Source: Allium sativum
Taxonomy: Eukaryota; Streptophyta; Magnoliopsida; Asparagales; Amaryllidaceae
Direction: 5' to 3'
Assembly (NCBI GenBank): GCA_030737875.1
Contig: CM060909.1
Span: forward strand, 28,107,659-28,171,658
Length of the DNA stretch: 64,000 bases
A program made the position numbers and the translations under genes. Every line of letters starts with the position of its first letter. The stretch's first letter is position 1. Positions 12,252 through 23,283 of the stretch are shown here, in pieces. Under the pieces are notes generated by a model. The model was not told where the DNA came from. It did not search any database and was given only the letters and a program-made list of their open reading frames with translations.

Positions 12252-12997
12252 GTAACCTATGCATTAGTAGAATAAGTAGAGTTACTAGAAGTACGAAGTT
12301 TGTTGATAATAAACGTTACCTTTAAGAAAATAAGGAAATAAATTTTCTCACTTGAGCCTGGAACGGTGTTGCTTGAAGTTATGAAAGATATGAGATGGAT
12401 TATCAAATATGCAGTACTTATAAATTCATATGATGTTGTCATTTAATTCAAAAGAGACTACTCAATGCAGTCTGTGAATGATGGAGACGTTTACTAGAAT
12501 CCCAGCTAAGAATGATGGAGATGCGTCTTTATTGTTTTCTTCTCAGTGAATGGTCTAATCATGTCATACACGCATGTGAAAGGGTACAATCTACATACAC
12601 GTGACTCATATTAAATTCATAGTGATATTGTAATATGTAATATTGTTGTATGGCTTAGTTTCAAGTCATTTCATTGACTATAGCAGGCTTTGGAAACATT
12701 ATTCTGAATTGTTGTGTCATAGTGTCAAGTTTGTGTATATGTAGGAGTTAAAAAATAGGGGTCATCCTCGGGTGCATTAACCATTTCAATTCACAGAGGA
12801 GTTTAGAAAAATGGGTCGTTCCCAGGTCTCTTACATAACTTAGAAGCTTACATGACTTGACAATTATAATAACCACAACAATTGATCAATTATAACAACT
12901 ACAACAACGACAACTAGAACAACAAAAAGAAATGCCAAACCATAATCATACAACTACAGCAGCTGAGCACACAAGCATCAAATTCAAACACATACAC
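12252..12997. other. spacer with dispersed transposon repeats
   Basis: No gene is seen. The string CAGTCTGTGAATGATGGAGA near 12465 recurs at about 28860, and with one change at about 28541. GGGTCATCCTCGGGTGCATT near 12759 recurs near 15158. These shared fragments tie the left and right halves of the mosaic together. Confidence 0.6.
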
Positions 12998-13510
12998 CTA
13001 CCACGGCTTAGGGAAAGGACCATCTCTAGTTTTACCAGCAACAATCTTGCTCAAGCGTCTTATTTCGGCTTGCGCTTCCAGTGCATACTGACGTTCACGT
13101 TCGCACATGGGAGGGTCAATTCACTGCTTAAAACAACAACAATCAATTTCATCAAGACAATTCTTGTGGTCGTTGTAGGCTTGACAGCCGAAAAATCGAC
13201 GACCGACATTTGTTTCGGTCTCGCCAACAACTACGACTGATGCTTGTCCACTATGGCAAATAGGGTTGGATCCAATCGTCCGAAGTGGCATGGAAACCTT
13301 CCCTTCAAATACAATTTCTTTTCCAGATCTTTGATAAACGGAAGAGGCATCATCATTTAAATACGGCGAGTATCTGTATTCGTGAGATAGCTGAAATGAT
13401 TGCCGGAGTTGGATTGGACTTTGCAAGGCATATGATGATGAGTGCGTATGGGACATAGGTTTCTTGCTTGTAATTTTTTCCCCGGTTCGCTTGGGTGCAG
13501 AAGAAGACAT
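12998..13510 (-). pseudogene. GRF-type zinc-finger protein fused to the Harbinger Myb-gene first exon
   Basis: A 171-codon frame starts at MSSSAPKRT (ATG 13508-13510) and ends at TAG 12998-13000. The N-terminal third (SSSYALQ, then SHEYRYSPY) matches the start of the Harbinger Myb-like gene at 32469 downward, as does the promoter region upstream. The middle is a GRF zinc finger: a degenerate first Cys pair (ICHSG), then NVGRRFFGC and a late Cys cluster (CCCFKQ). The tail QYALEAQAEIRRL is a predicted helix shared with the copy at 26.9 kb. The only break is TGA at 13118-13120, where the family's Trp (W-I-D) is expected. GRF fingers bind single-stranded nucleic acid in proteins such as APE2 and TOP3A and are also common in plant transposon ORFs. 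The function here is unknown. Confidence 0.65.
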
Positions 13511-13692
13511 TTTTTTGGTTGTACAAGTTGAAGTTGAGAAGGTGGTGTGGTTGCATGGAAAGAGGAGGTAGGTTGGTATATAAGGGAGGGAATGCGACTG
13601 TTTCAGTAGCCGTTGTAGTGCAACAACTATAAAATATAACGGCAAATAGTTTGTCGTTTTATTATTATAACGACAAACACTTTTCCTATAGT
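13500..13692 (-). repeat. internal copy of the Harbinger right-end promoter and palindromes
   Basis: The sequence upstream of the 13510 start matches that upstream of the Myb-gene start at 32469: a GGTTGGTAT tract, then TATAAAATATAACGGCAAA and palindromic ACGACAAACACTTTT. It stops matching at about 13685, before the true terminus, so this right end is truncated. What follows (CTCATGTCACTCTTTTT) belongs to a different repeat that recurs near 15115 and 27345. Confidence 0.65.
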
Positions 13693-14205
13693 GTACTCAT
13701 GTCACTCTTTTTCTACAGTTTTCGGATCAGAGTGTAGTCCTTAGTCCATTGTCCTGTTTGGGTCGTCGTCAATATACTAACCATTTTACTCCTTTTTCTA
13801 AAGTAAAGAACGCATTTTCCAACATAGCTACAGGATACAATGCACAGTATACAGTATATAGTGGACCATATACAGTAAACAATGCACAATATTCCGTAAA
13901 CAGTGCACAATATACAGTATACAGTGCACAGTTCAACGTAAACATTACCCGTCCTCAATTGGTATTCACATTCCGTGTCATTTGAAAATGGGAAGTAATT
14001 TCCTTATGCAGTGGTAACTAAATCTCCTCCTATATATATCTAACATTGTTTCAGTAATGCCCAATCCATACAGAGTCAAAATTATATCTTAACTAACAAA
14101 AATGCCAATTTCGTATCCATCTTCTTACAATTACACGAACCATCTCTCTGACCAACAAATTTTAATCCGTCCACACCTAGAGAACCAATTGAGTGGTATA
14201 TCAAA
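13693..14205. other. spacer with short tandem repeats
   Basis: About 13838-13935 is a minisatellite of roughly 20-22-bp units with ACAGTATACAGT and AAACAGTGCACA motifs. About 13693-13790 is a member of the repeat also found near 15115 and 27345. I see no gene. Confidence 0.6.
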
Positions 14206-14625
14206 ATGGAAGAGTGATACAATGACGAGGTGCGATAATTAGAACTTGAAGCGAGAATGCATGAAATGGAAATACGACATTAGCAAGACAATCGAACTCG
14301 ACAACGTGACCGCAGGTCTAACCTTATAATTCCTCGTGTTAGAGCCACAGTTGAAGAAGGCGAGGTGCAATCCGCAAATATTGTACACTTTTGTGGTTTT
14401 GAAGCACCGCAATTAGTCGTCCTTCATGGAAACGACGTTGGACGTCGATATTATACTTGTCCAATACGTACCAACGGATGCGAGTTTGGACAGTGGATAG
14501 ATGATTGCTTTCCCCGTCGATCAATTACGCATGCTTTGGAACTAGAGGAAGAAATAAGAAAGCTGTGAAATCAAGTAAACGACCTAAGTAAAGAAAATTA
14601 TCGCCTGCAACGTGGATTAAATTAG
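14206..14625 (+). pseudogene. GRF-type zinc-finger protein pseudogene
   Basis: One reading frame from ATG 14206 to TAG 14623-14625 carries a GRF finger: FCGFEAPQLVVL, then NDVGRRYYTCP and GCEFGQWID, where the invariant Trp is retained. It is followed by a predicted helix (ALELEEEIRKL) and a short coiled-coil tail. Four internal stops interrupt the frame: after residues ME-E, EVR, IRH and IRKL. Each is one transition from TGG, CAA, CAG or CGA. The N-terminal acidic helix resembles that of the copy at 27662. It sits on the opposite strand to the 12998-13510 copy, with only spacer between. Confidence 0.6.
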
Positions 14626-15325
14626 GATTTAAATATTTATGTTATGTGTACTATGTATTGTATCATTACATGTCGTATCACTTGTATCGTTATGCTTTAT
14701 TTTAGTAGAAAACTTTCATTGAAGTTCGAACGAAGTATGTAACCCAATAGCTGTGTAACGTTCAGCTTATGTACGCTGATTTTATTTGTGGAACCTATTG
14801 TTTATCTAATCTAGCATTTGTGTAATTTATCATATTTGTAAATTATTATCACTTGTGTAACCTATGTGTAAGGTTCGTTCCCAGGTGCATTAAACAATTC
14901 GGTACAAGTACGAGTTAAAAAATATGGGTCATTCCGCAGGTGCATTAAACATTTCAATACAAGTATGAGTTAAAACCTATGATGGTGTACACTATAGCCA
15001 TGATGGTGCTATAGTGTATTAGTAGACTGTAGGGAGTGATGCGCATTGACTGGTCAAGTCTTGCACGGTTCCCATAGTGCAGTCATGTCTTATGGCAGAG
15101 TGGAGTTATGTCATTCTTTTTCGAGAGTGTTCGGATTATAGTGTTAGGAGGTAAAATACAGGGGTCATCCTCGGGTGCATTAACCATTATCTTAATTATG
15201 TTACAAATAAAGTTGATGCATTATATGGAAACACTGATACAGAATACAGTGCAAACTATTGTCCCTTGTTAGTGTATAGTGTAGATTCTTTTCACATAAT
15301 TATGATATCACTTTCTGATTGTTTC
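14626..15325. other. spacer with dispersed repeats, gypsy insertion site at right
   Basis: Three copies of a motif like GGGTCATTCC-CAGGTGCATTAA lie near 14879, 14925 and 15155. A block starting GCGCATTGACTGGTCAAGTC near 15041 recurs at about 27274. There is no gene. The last five bases (15321-15325, GTTTC) are the left target duplication of the gypsy. Confidence 0.6.
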
Positions 15326-16463
15326 TGAAACACCCCACCTCCGTTAAGGTCACTCACAAAGGGAATACCTTAACTTCGGTGGAGGTTTATAAGTAAAAGT
15401 CATAGATAAAACACAAGACAGATATAAACACATATATATAAACAGCGGAAAAACTGACTTTCATATCATAAATACGTGTTCATACAAAACATTTCCATAG
15501 TTTCCTCAAAACAAACTTCCAATTATTACAACCATAATACTGTCTTGATTTAAAACTTAAAGAAGCATGAAACATAATTAAAGCTGCATAAATCCCCATA
15601 GAATGTCCAAAGCCATAGCCCAAACGAAAGAGATCCAAGCAATACATTCTCTTCTTCAAGCTGGATGAAAAATCTGACTAAGCTGAGGTGTTTCCTCCCT
15701 GTGGACCTGAGGGGGGAACGGAAGAAAAGAAAGAGAAAGGAAAATGGGTCAGCCATAAGTCTGGTAAGTCTAGTTATATTTCTAGCATAAGAACAATAAA
15801 AAGATCATGACTTGCATAAACCGAGAATAGGACAATACCAGAATATAAGACAAGATATGGAAGGAAATATTAACTATACTAAACGCACTCACTATTACTT
15901 CTCTGCACATACTAACTAGCCTAACTTGCACCATGTGTTCATGACAAGGTGATCCCTTATTCGATCGGCTCTTACTCGCAACGTTTTCTTCATGTGTCAT
16001 ACGGCCCCACATGATTGTAGATACCTATGCTGGTCCCATCATGGGGTGTATCAAGTCCCATGGTGGCGGCCCGACACAATTCTAGAATGCATAGGTTATA
16101 CTACTGATGCCCAGTGCCCGGTTTGTCTGCTTCGAAGTGTGTGCACAGCCGCACTCTGTTAGAGCCTACACTGCTGCACCAATCGCTGTCGCTTTTGACC
16201 ACTTACAATCAGCCCAGTAATCGTCCCCCACCCTGCCTAGTTTCAGGGTACCATGATACCTAATTGGGTTACTACTGAAATAGGTTCCTGTTACTAGGGT
16301 TTTCTAGTCAAACATGTTAAGTAGTTAAGTGTCTGTATTAACCTAACCCCACCCATCAGTTTAATTAACATGTTGAATTGGTTAAGTGTTTTAGTTAACT
16401 TAACCCTACCATCCTGACTTGTTTGTCCTTAGCTTTAATTAGTTAAAGCACCAACCACTCACA

Positions 16464-16536
16464 TTAGACAGGTATTATTACGGTTACTGGATGTGCCGGT
16501 CGGTTCCGGGTAGGTTTACACCGTAACTCAGTCTAA
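16464..16536. repeat. 73-nt stem-loop 1 in chromovirus 3' LTR
   Basis: The outer arms are TTAGAC and GTCTAA, the inner arms TTACGGT and ACCGTAA. The apical hairpin is CCGG-TCGGTT-CCGG. The span is 73 nt, the same as in LTR family A although the arm sequences differ. Confidence 0.8.
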
Positions 16537-16575
16537 CCTCGGGTCCTTATTGGGCTCAATGCTTAACCTCCCACA

Positions 16576-16647
16576 TTGGATAGGTATTGTTGTGATTACT
16601 GGACAGCCGGGCAGGTCCGGGCAGGTTTACATCACAACTCAATCCAA
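16576..16647. repeat. 72-nt stem-loop 2 in chromovirus 3' LTR
   Basis: The outer arms are TTGGAT and ATCCAA, the inner arms TTGTGAT and ATCACAA. The apical element is CCGGGCAGGTCCGG. It is a tandem partner of stem-loop 1, 39 nt away. Confidence 0.8.
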
Positions 16648-17087
16648 CGTCGGGTTAAGCATACTCGTATTTTCTAAATTTAGATATTTGTTCTTTTTTA
16701 TTCTTATATGTAAATTTGTTAACAATTAAATGTTATGGCCCACTTTCCAAGTTCATCATTTTTAGGTATATGATTTATCCCGTTTCATGCCATAAATTAC
16801 CTATATGATTTTTCACCAATTTATGTCAAGTTTCCTGTAATTACCGATTTTTTCCAACGTTACCCCATCTAAATATTAGGCTAACAATCTTAGCCTAATT
16901 TTTCTTCCGCATGATTTTACCATATAATATTAGGCTAAAAACTTAGCGTAATTTTAGCGTACACAAAATTAGCATAAAGAAATTCATAAACATGACATAG
17001 GTGTAAACTTGGCATTTTCGGCATAGTCAATATGAACATCATAGGTGTGAACTTGCAAAATAGTCAACATGAATATCATAGGTGTGA

Positions 17088-17250
17088 ACTTGCAACGTAG
17101 ACTAAATCAACATACATATATGTGAATTTGCAACATAAACTAAATCAACTTACATATATGTGAATTTGCAACATAGGCTAAATCAACTTACATATATGTG
17201 AATTTGCAACATAGGCTAAATCAACTTACATATATGTGAATTTCCAAATC
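17088..17250. repeat. 39-bp tandem repeat, four copies
   Basis: Each unit contains CTAAATCAAC, ACATATATGTGAATTTGCAA and an ACATAG junction. The partner LTR has three units at about 25067-25180, so copy number changed after insertion or between template and copy. Confidence 0.8.
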
Positions 17251-18289
17251 AATCACGAACATATGAATAAGTGTGAACTTGAAATATGACATAGGTTTAA
17301 CTTATACACATAAACATGTAGATCTAACATTTGGTCACATATGTGATATGATTTTATAACCTGAAACTTGCATAACATGATAAACTACACAACTTTCATA
17401 ACATGTTATACTCCAAGTTCATATACATATGAATAGACTTATCCATCAATTCCCAATTCAGCATGAAAATAAAATAGAACCATAGATATAGATCAATATC
17501 ATTCAATTCCACATATAACATAATAAATATTGTTCTATCAATTTATTTCCAAGGCATGACATTAATTTTGATTCGCATCCCAAAGCATAACTAAACTTAC
17601 AACGAACGACGAACTTGAGTTCTGGATTATGAGTTCTGGAATTGAGATGCTTTCCTTTAGGTAGATAAACATTGTTTTGATTTTAATTTTGAATTAGATT
17701 TGTTCGTCTCTTAGCTTTCTTCAAGTGGAGGCTACTCTCAGTTTTCTCCCGACAGCATGGCGGCTCTGGTCCTAATTTTTGTGTGAATTTAGGTTGGAGA
17801 CTTGAGTTGTTTATATAGAGTTTCAAACTAATTAGAGCCATCAGATGATCATAGATGAATCTAGACCATTCACATCGAGAAGAGCCAAACAGAAAGTGAC
17901 AAATCAGCCCTAGTGACACACCAGAACTCAGAAAATCGCTCAGAACCCGACAAGGCCAGCCAAGACTTGACCAGGTCGACCCCCAGGTGGACCTGGTACC
18001 CTGGTTGACCTAGGTCCTGGGCGGGAATTTTCCCACCCAGCCCAATTTTGGTCCAGTTTTTTGAATTTTGAACTTGTTTCGGGCTGTTTGAATTTTAAAT
18101 CGAGTTCTGAAACTTCCGAAGACCACAACTTCTTCATACGGAGTCCGATTTACGCAAACTCGGACTCTATCTCAAGCAGAATTCCGAGACGAACGCAATG
18201 GCATAACCCGTTTCCCTTAATTCTTTCATTTAGGATTAATTATATTTAATTTATTAATTTATTGCTAATAGAAAATTCGGGGTGTTACA

Positions 18290-18301
18290 TTCTCCCCTCC
18301 T
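18290..18301 (-). other. polypurine tract of the chromovirus
   Basis: Reads AAGGAGGGGAGA on the minus strand directly against the inner edge of the 3' LTR, as expected for the plus-strand primer. Confidence 0.85.
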
Positions 18302-18928
18302 TAAAGGATTTCGTCCCTAAAATCTTCAAGTCTAGAAGAACGTATGTCCTAACATCCAATCGTCCATCTACTCAACCAACAAACACAGGCGTCCATTGTC
18401 CTTAAAAGACTTCTAATGCTTCATGGTCATATCCATAGTGTGTGTATATGTCCTTATCTAATGCAAAAATTAGGCGGTCTACTGATTCAGTTGACCTCCT
18501 TAATGCGAATCATGTAAGTGTCATGAATCCACTATGTATGCAAATTTTTCCCTACTCATAATTCTACATGAGTGCGCAACCATTCATACAAATGCAACAT
18601 CCATATGACAACATATCAAGTTTCAACCATATACAAATATGAATACATATATGCATATGCAATATGGAAGTGACTGAGCCGATCTAATACCTAGGGTGTG
18701 TGTATATGCATCCGCGAGCAACCACTAGCAACCACTTGCAGCCATCAATCATAACATGTTTCAAATACATGTTTACATCCACTAGTTTCTACCTAAGGAG
18801 TTAGGAGAAAAAGGACCGAGAAGATACACTAAAAGGTAGATACAAGCATAAACTTATGGAAAAAGAGAGGTCAAAGATGTACCCTCAAAAAGAAAAGGGT
18901 AGGCAACGCGTATTTTGTACTCAGTTTC
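18302..18928 (-). other. 3' untranslated region of the chromovirus
   Basis: This lies between the chromodomain stop at 18929 and the PPT. It holds no conserved domain beyond a few in-frame residues of the broken chromodomain tail (ETEYKIRVAYPF) immediately after the stop. Confidence 0.6.
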
Positions 18929-21900
18929 CTAAGTCGCGTCTTCCTCGGCATCGCTCCATTGAACTTTAACAAGCTTTACTTCACGTTTGCGTAGCTTTTT
19001 TATTTCAGTTCCTACAATTCGAGTTGGAACTCTCCTCACAGTTGTTTCTCGATCTATTTCAACTTCTTCTAGAATGCTTGGCTCCACCACTTCCGCAGAC
19101 TCATGTAAACATTTCCGGAGATGAGAAATGTGAAAGACATTGTGAATTCCAGCCAACCTTTCGGGCAGCTCTACTCTATAAGCCATCTTCCCAATCTTCT
19201 CTATAATAGGGAACGGTCCTACAAATCTTGGTGCTAGCTTTCCTGCGGATCCAAAGAGAACGACATTCCTTAAAGGAGATACCTTAAGGAAAACCCTGTC
19301 CCCAAACTCAAGGTTAGTCCTTCTTTTGTCTGCGTAGGATTTCTTTCTGTCTTGGGCAGTCTTCATTCTCCTTCGTATCAAGTTCACTTTTTCTGAAGTC
19401 TCTCTAATCATGTCTGGCCTAAGTATAAGCTTGTCTGTAGACTCCCACCAACAAGTTGGTGATCGGCACGGTCTTCCATACAGAGCTTCGAAGGGCGCCA
19501 TGCCGATGGTGGCTTGGTAGTTGTTCTTGTAGGAGAATTCCACTGAAGGAAGATGATCCTCCCATGTCCCTCCAAAATCAAGAACGCACAGTCTCAAAAG
19601 ATCTTCTAATACTTTGTTCACCCTTTCCGTCTGACCATCAGTTTGGGGGTGATAGGCCATGCTCAAGCATAACTGTGTGCCTACAGCTTCTTGCAGACTC
19701 CGCCAAAACTCGCTTGTAAAGATAGGATCTCGGTCACTCACTATGATGGAGGGTATTCCATGGAGTCGAACTATTTCCTTGAGATAAAGAGATGCTAGAG
19801 ATGAGGCGGTCCTTCTACTCTTAACAGGTATAAAGTGGGCGCTTTTTGTGAGCCTGTCCACTATTACCCAAATGCTAGTATTGCCCCTTCTTGACCTAGG
19901 CAACCCATCAATGAAGTCCATTGAAATGTTATCCCACTTCCATTGCGGGACTTCTAGAGGATGATGCAGACCTCCAGGCTTCTTTTGTTCCGCCTTGACC
20001 TGTTGGCATATCAAGCACTTAGAAACGAAATCTGCCACATCCTTCTTCATACCGCTCTAAAAGAAAACTCTCTTTACATCCTTGTACATCTTGTCTCCAC
20101 CTGGGTGTATTGTCATCTTGGAATGGTGTGCTTCCTCGAGAACAATCTTTACCAAATCCCTTGCTTGTGGGACGCATAATCTTCCATCTCGCCTCAGCCA
20201 ACCCTTATCATCGATGGAGTACCTATTGAGGTGACTGGAAGTTTCACCCCTAATTAGCTTATCAATCACATCAACAAGTTGAGGGTCTTCGCGTTGTACG
20301 GCCTCTACTGAGTCTAAAAGAGTGGGTCGTACTTCTAGTGATGCCAACAAACCAGGTACAAAATCAGAGGAGGGCCTAAAGTCAAAACTGGCTATATACT
20401 CCAAGTTTTGCCTTTCTACAAGGAGAGGGCTTAAGGTCAGATTCTTTCTACTCAGGGCGTCTGTAGCTACGTTGCCCTTGCCAGGAGTATAGGAAATCTC
20501 AAAATCATACGACGCAAGAAACTCCATCCACCTTTGCTGTCTTAAGTTAAGATCTTTCTACGAGAAAAGATACTTCAACGATTTATGGTCAGTATATAAT
20601 TCGAACTTCTCACCTAGGAGATAATGGCGCCAAGACTTAAGCGCAAAGACGATGGCGGCTAACTCAAGATCGTGGGTTGGGTAGTTCTTTTCATGAACTT
20701 TCAATTGTCTTCCACCATAAGCTACTACCTTCCCTTCTTGCATCAAAACAACGCCTAGTCCCGTACCACAAGCATCTGTGTATACTGTGAATATCTTGCT
20801 TCCATCAGGCAAAGTCAGAACTGGGGCTATTATAAGAGCCCTTTTCAAGCGTTGGAAAGCAATATCACAATCCAAATCCCAAGCGAACGCTAGATTCTTC
20901 TTTGTTAGCCTTGTGAGTGGAGCTGAGATTTTCGCGAAATCTCTAATGAACTTTTGGTAAAAACCTGCTAGCCCGAGAAAGTTTCGGACTTCGGTTGCAT
21001 TTCTTGGTGCCTTCCAATCTTGCACCACCACCACTTTCACGGGGTCCACAGCTAACCACTCTTTGGACACTACATGTCCAAGAAACCTTACTTCTTCTCT
21101 CCAGAAGTGGCATTTGGAGAATTATGCTTTTAGCTGATGTGCATGGAGAGTATCCATGATTTCCTTTAAATGCTGAGCATGCTCTTCCTCATCCTTTGAG
21201 AAGATCAAAATATCGTCTACGAAGACAACCATAAACTTGTTGAGGAATTATCTAAACACCCTGTTCATTAGGTCTACGAAATAAGCGGGTGTGTTTGTCA
21301 AGCCGAAAGGCATGACAAGCCACTAGAAGAAACCGTCTGGGGTTCTGAACGCCGTCTTATCAATGCTATCTTCAACTACCCTTAGCTGATGGAACCCAGT
21401 AGCCAGATCAAGTTGGGAGAAAACCGACGCACCTACAAGCTGATCAAACAAATCGTCTATTCTAGGAAGCGGGTGTCTATTCTTCTTAGTCAGCTTGTTT
21501 AGCTCCCTATAGTCCACACAAAGACATAGTGAGCCATCTTCTTTTGTGGCGAACACCACTGGAGCACCCCATTCTGAGATACTCCGCCTTATAAACCCCT
21601 TCTCGAGAAGCTCCTTAACTTGCTTACTGAGCTCCTTTCTCTCCTTTGGAGCCATGTTTCTAACAGGTAAAGCTACGGGCTTTGTATTATCAACAAGATA
21701 TATGCGGAAGTCTATTTCTCGCCTCGGAGGTAAGCCCCTCACCTCTTCAAAGACATCTGGATATTCACGGACCACTCTAACCGACTGCAAATTCTCAACA
21801 GAAGCATCAAGCGACTCTAGATAACTAAGCATAACAGCATTCAAGGGATTACAAGAAATTTCTAGAGTGTTACCGAGCCGAGTCAAGAGTCTAACCACTC

Positions 21901-22099
21901 TCTTCTCACAATCAAGAATGGCACCATTAATGCATAACCAGTCCATGCCTAAGATCAATCCATATCCCGAGAAACCCAAAACAAAGGCACTGCATCTAAA
22001 CTCAATACTTAGAATAGAGATTTTCAAATCCAAACAAACCATTGACAAATAAGCTGAGCCCCCAATTGGATTTGAAACAACCAAGGGATCTCTTACCAT
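18929..22099 (-). pseudogene. chromovirus pol (RT-RNase H-integrase-chromodomain)
   Basis: From 22099 down to 18929 the pol frame never shifts but is cut by six stops (plus-strand positions 21323, 21248, 21122, 20558, 20057, 18929). Order: post-catalytic protease segment (LILGMDWL), then RT with [32 protein letters not shown] and the catalytic FVDD box. RNase H has [21 protein letters not shown] and [10 protein letters not shown]. Integrase has an HHCC finger (HHSKMTIHP and CLICQ) and a DDE core (DFIDGLP, VSDRDP, QTERVN). A GPF module and a chromodomain start (VKVQWSDAEEDAT) follow, where a stop replaces the expected Trp. All integrase catalytic residues survive. Two stops are clear transitions from CAG (20558) and TGG (20057). 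Pol encodes reverse transcription and chromatin-targeted insertion; this copy cannot make it without read-through. Confidence 0.9.
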
Positions 22100-22147
22100 A
22101 CTAGTGTCTAGGTGCAGAGATTCTACTAAAGCAGATGAAATATTAAG

Positions 22148-22183
22148 GAGTGTGATGCGTCAGAATCAAAGAGAGTGCGAACT
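22148..22183 (-). pseudogene. chromovirus protease active-site remnant
   Basis: The frame that carries the zinc knuckles continues, after a stop at 22237, into an aspartic protease active site reading FDSDASHS. The usual gypsy motif is D-S-G, so the Gly has become Asp (22159-22167). Two adjacent stops and a frame change follow before the RT frame begins. Confidence 0.7.
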
Positions 22184-22236
22184 GGATGATCATAGAGATA
22201 AACTAAGCTTTCTACAGAAATATTTCTACCTCGTTC

Positions 22237-23105
22237 CTACGGAGGTGCCACCAGCGCGTGAACCTGTCCCCCTGAAGTGGATCCAGTCCTCTGTCCCTGC
22301 CCCCGCTTCTTTGGGCAGTCCTTAGCCATGTGTCCAGTCTCGCCGCAATGGAAACAACCACCATTCATCTTCGCCTTCTTCTTTCTGCAGTCTTTCACTA
22401 TGTGTCCAACAATGCCATAGAAATTACACTTTCTCTTTTCACGGGATTTGTTGTTCTTCCCGCCTTTCTTGAAGTATGTTTTCAAGTCGCTCCCATGGGT
22501 ATATGGGTCATAGCAAGGCTGTGTAGAGGCTCATTCAGACCTTTGACAAAGCAAAGGGCCTTCTTGTGTTGGGTGTTTACTAAATCCAACCCAAATCTGG
22601 CCAGCTGATTAAACTAATTGACGTACTCCTTGATCGTCATACTTTCTTGTTTAAGAGTTAGTAACTTCTCCATCTGCAGGCTTCTTTCAGCTTGGGAGAG
22701 GAATTTCATCTCAAACCTCATCCTGAAATCTTCCCAAGTTTCCAATGGCCTCTCAGCATGGGTAACCTCCCACCAATAAGAAGCTTCGTCTTTAAGCAAC
22801 CACACTGATAGCTTTATCTTTTGTCTGACGTCAACTTCGAAGATGACGAACAAATCTTCGGTCTCCTTCAGCCGGTTCCTTGCTACCACAAAGGATTCAG
22901 TTCCATAAAAGTCCTTTCCACCTATAGCCTTGAAGTCTCTACACGTCTTAGCGAAAGCATTTCCACGAGGAGGAGGAGTAGGAACCGCTACCACTGGGGG
23001 AGGAGGAATGTCTGTTGGGCCCGCATCATTGGCCCTAGCCTCTAGGTACCTTCGGAACCAGCCAGGTATTGGTACTCCTTCTGGAAGGTTAAGATCTCCA
23101 GACAT
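22237..23105 (-). pseudogene. chromovirus gag, frameshifted
   Basis: Gag forms the cytoplasmic particle and binds RNA. The ORF from 23105 to 22614 (163 codons) holds the start (MSGDLNLPEGVP) and the gag core, with WLLKDEASYWWEV and ETWEDFRMRFEMKFL. The frame then changes. A second ORF (22485-22237) carries two CCHC zinc knuckles: the first reads CNFYGIVGHIVKDC, with Tyr replacing the second Cys, while the second, CFHCGETGHMAKDC, is intact. The start codon lies about 170 bp inside the PBS, a normal leader length. Confidence 0.85.
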
Positions 23106-23271
23106 GCTGAAACAAAAAGGAAAGATTCAAGACAAAAGGATAGAGAGATAGTGCATATGGCTTTGGAGAATTATGCCTTTTAAAAACAACGCTTTTTCTT
23201 GAAAAAAATGCTTCTTTAAACTTCTTTTTGAAAATAGTTTCAAAAACCTTTATCTAATCTGGTAAACCTGT

Positions 23272-23283
23272 GCTCTGATACCA
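23272..23283 (-). other. chromovirus PBS, tRNA-Met
   Basis: Reads TGGTATCAGAGC on the minus strand, the canonical initiator-Met PBS, two bases inside the 5' LTR boundary at 23286. Confidence 0.95.

Larger units (their letters stand above)
15326..18289 (-). repeat. gypsy 3' LTR
   Basis: Begins TGAAACACCCC and ends GGGGTGTTACA on the plus strand, so the termini are a short inverted repeat. Length is 2964 bp. It contains the paired stem-loops (16464-16647), a four-copy 39-bp tandem repeat (about 17088-17250), a minus-strand TATA candidate at 17810-17817 and a GGTCGACC tract near 17972. Confidence 0.92.

Noticed and set aside
13640..13700. CACTATAGG-like string (minus strand) near 13692 read as a CACTA terminus
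   Set aside because: The adjacent sequence is the Harbinger right-end promoter and palindromes, and the string belongs to a separate repeat that continues past 13692 and recurs near 15115 and 27345; no partner terminus was found.
16464..16647. Hammerhead ribozyme as in retrozymes
   Set aside because: The conserved CTGATGA and GAAA core strings are absent.
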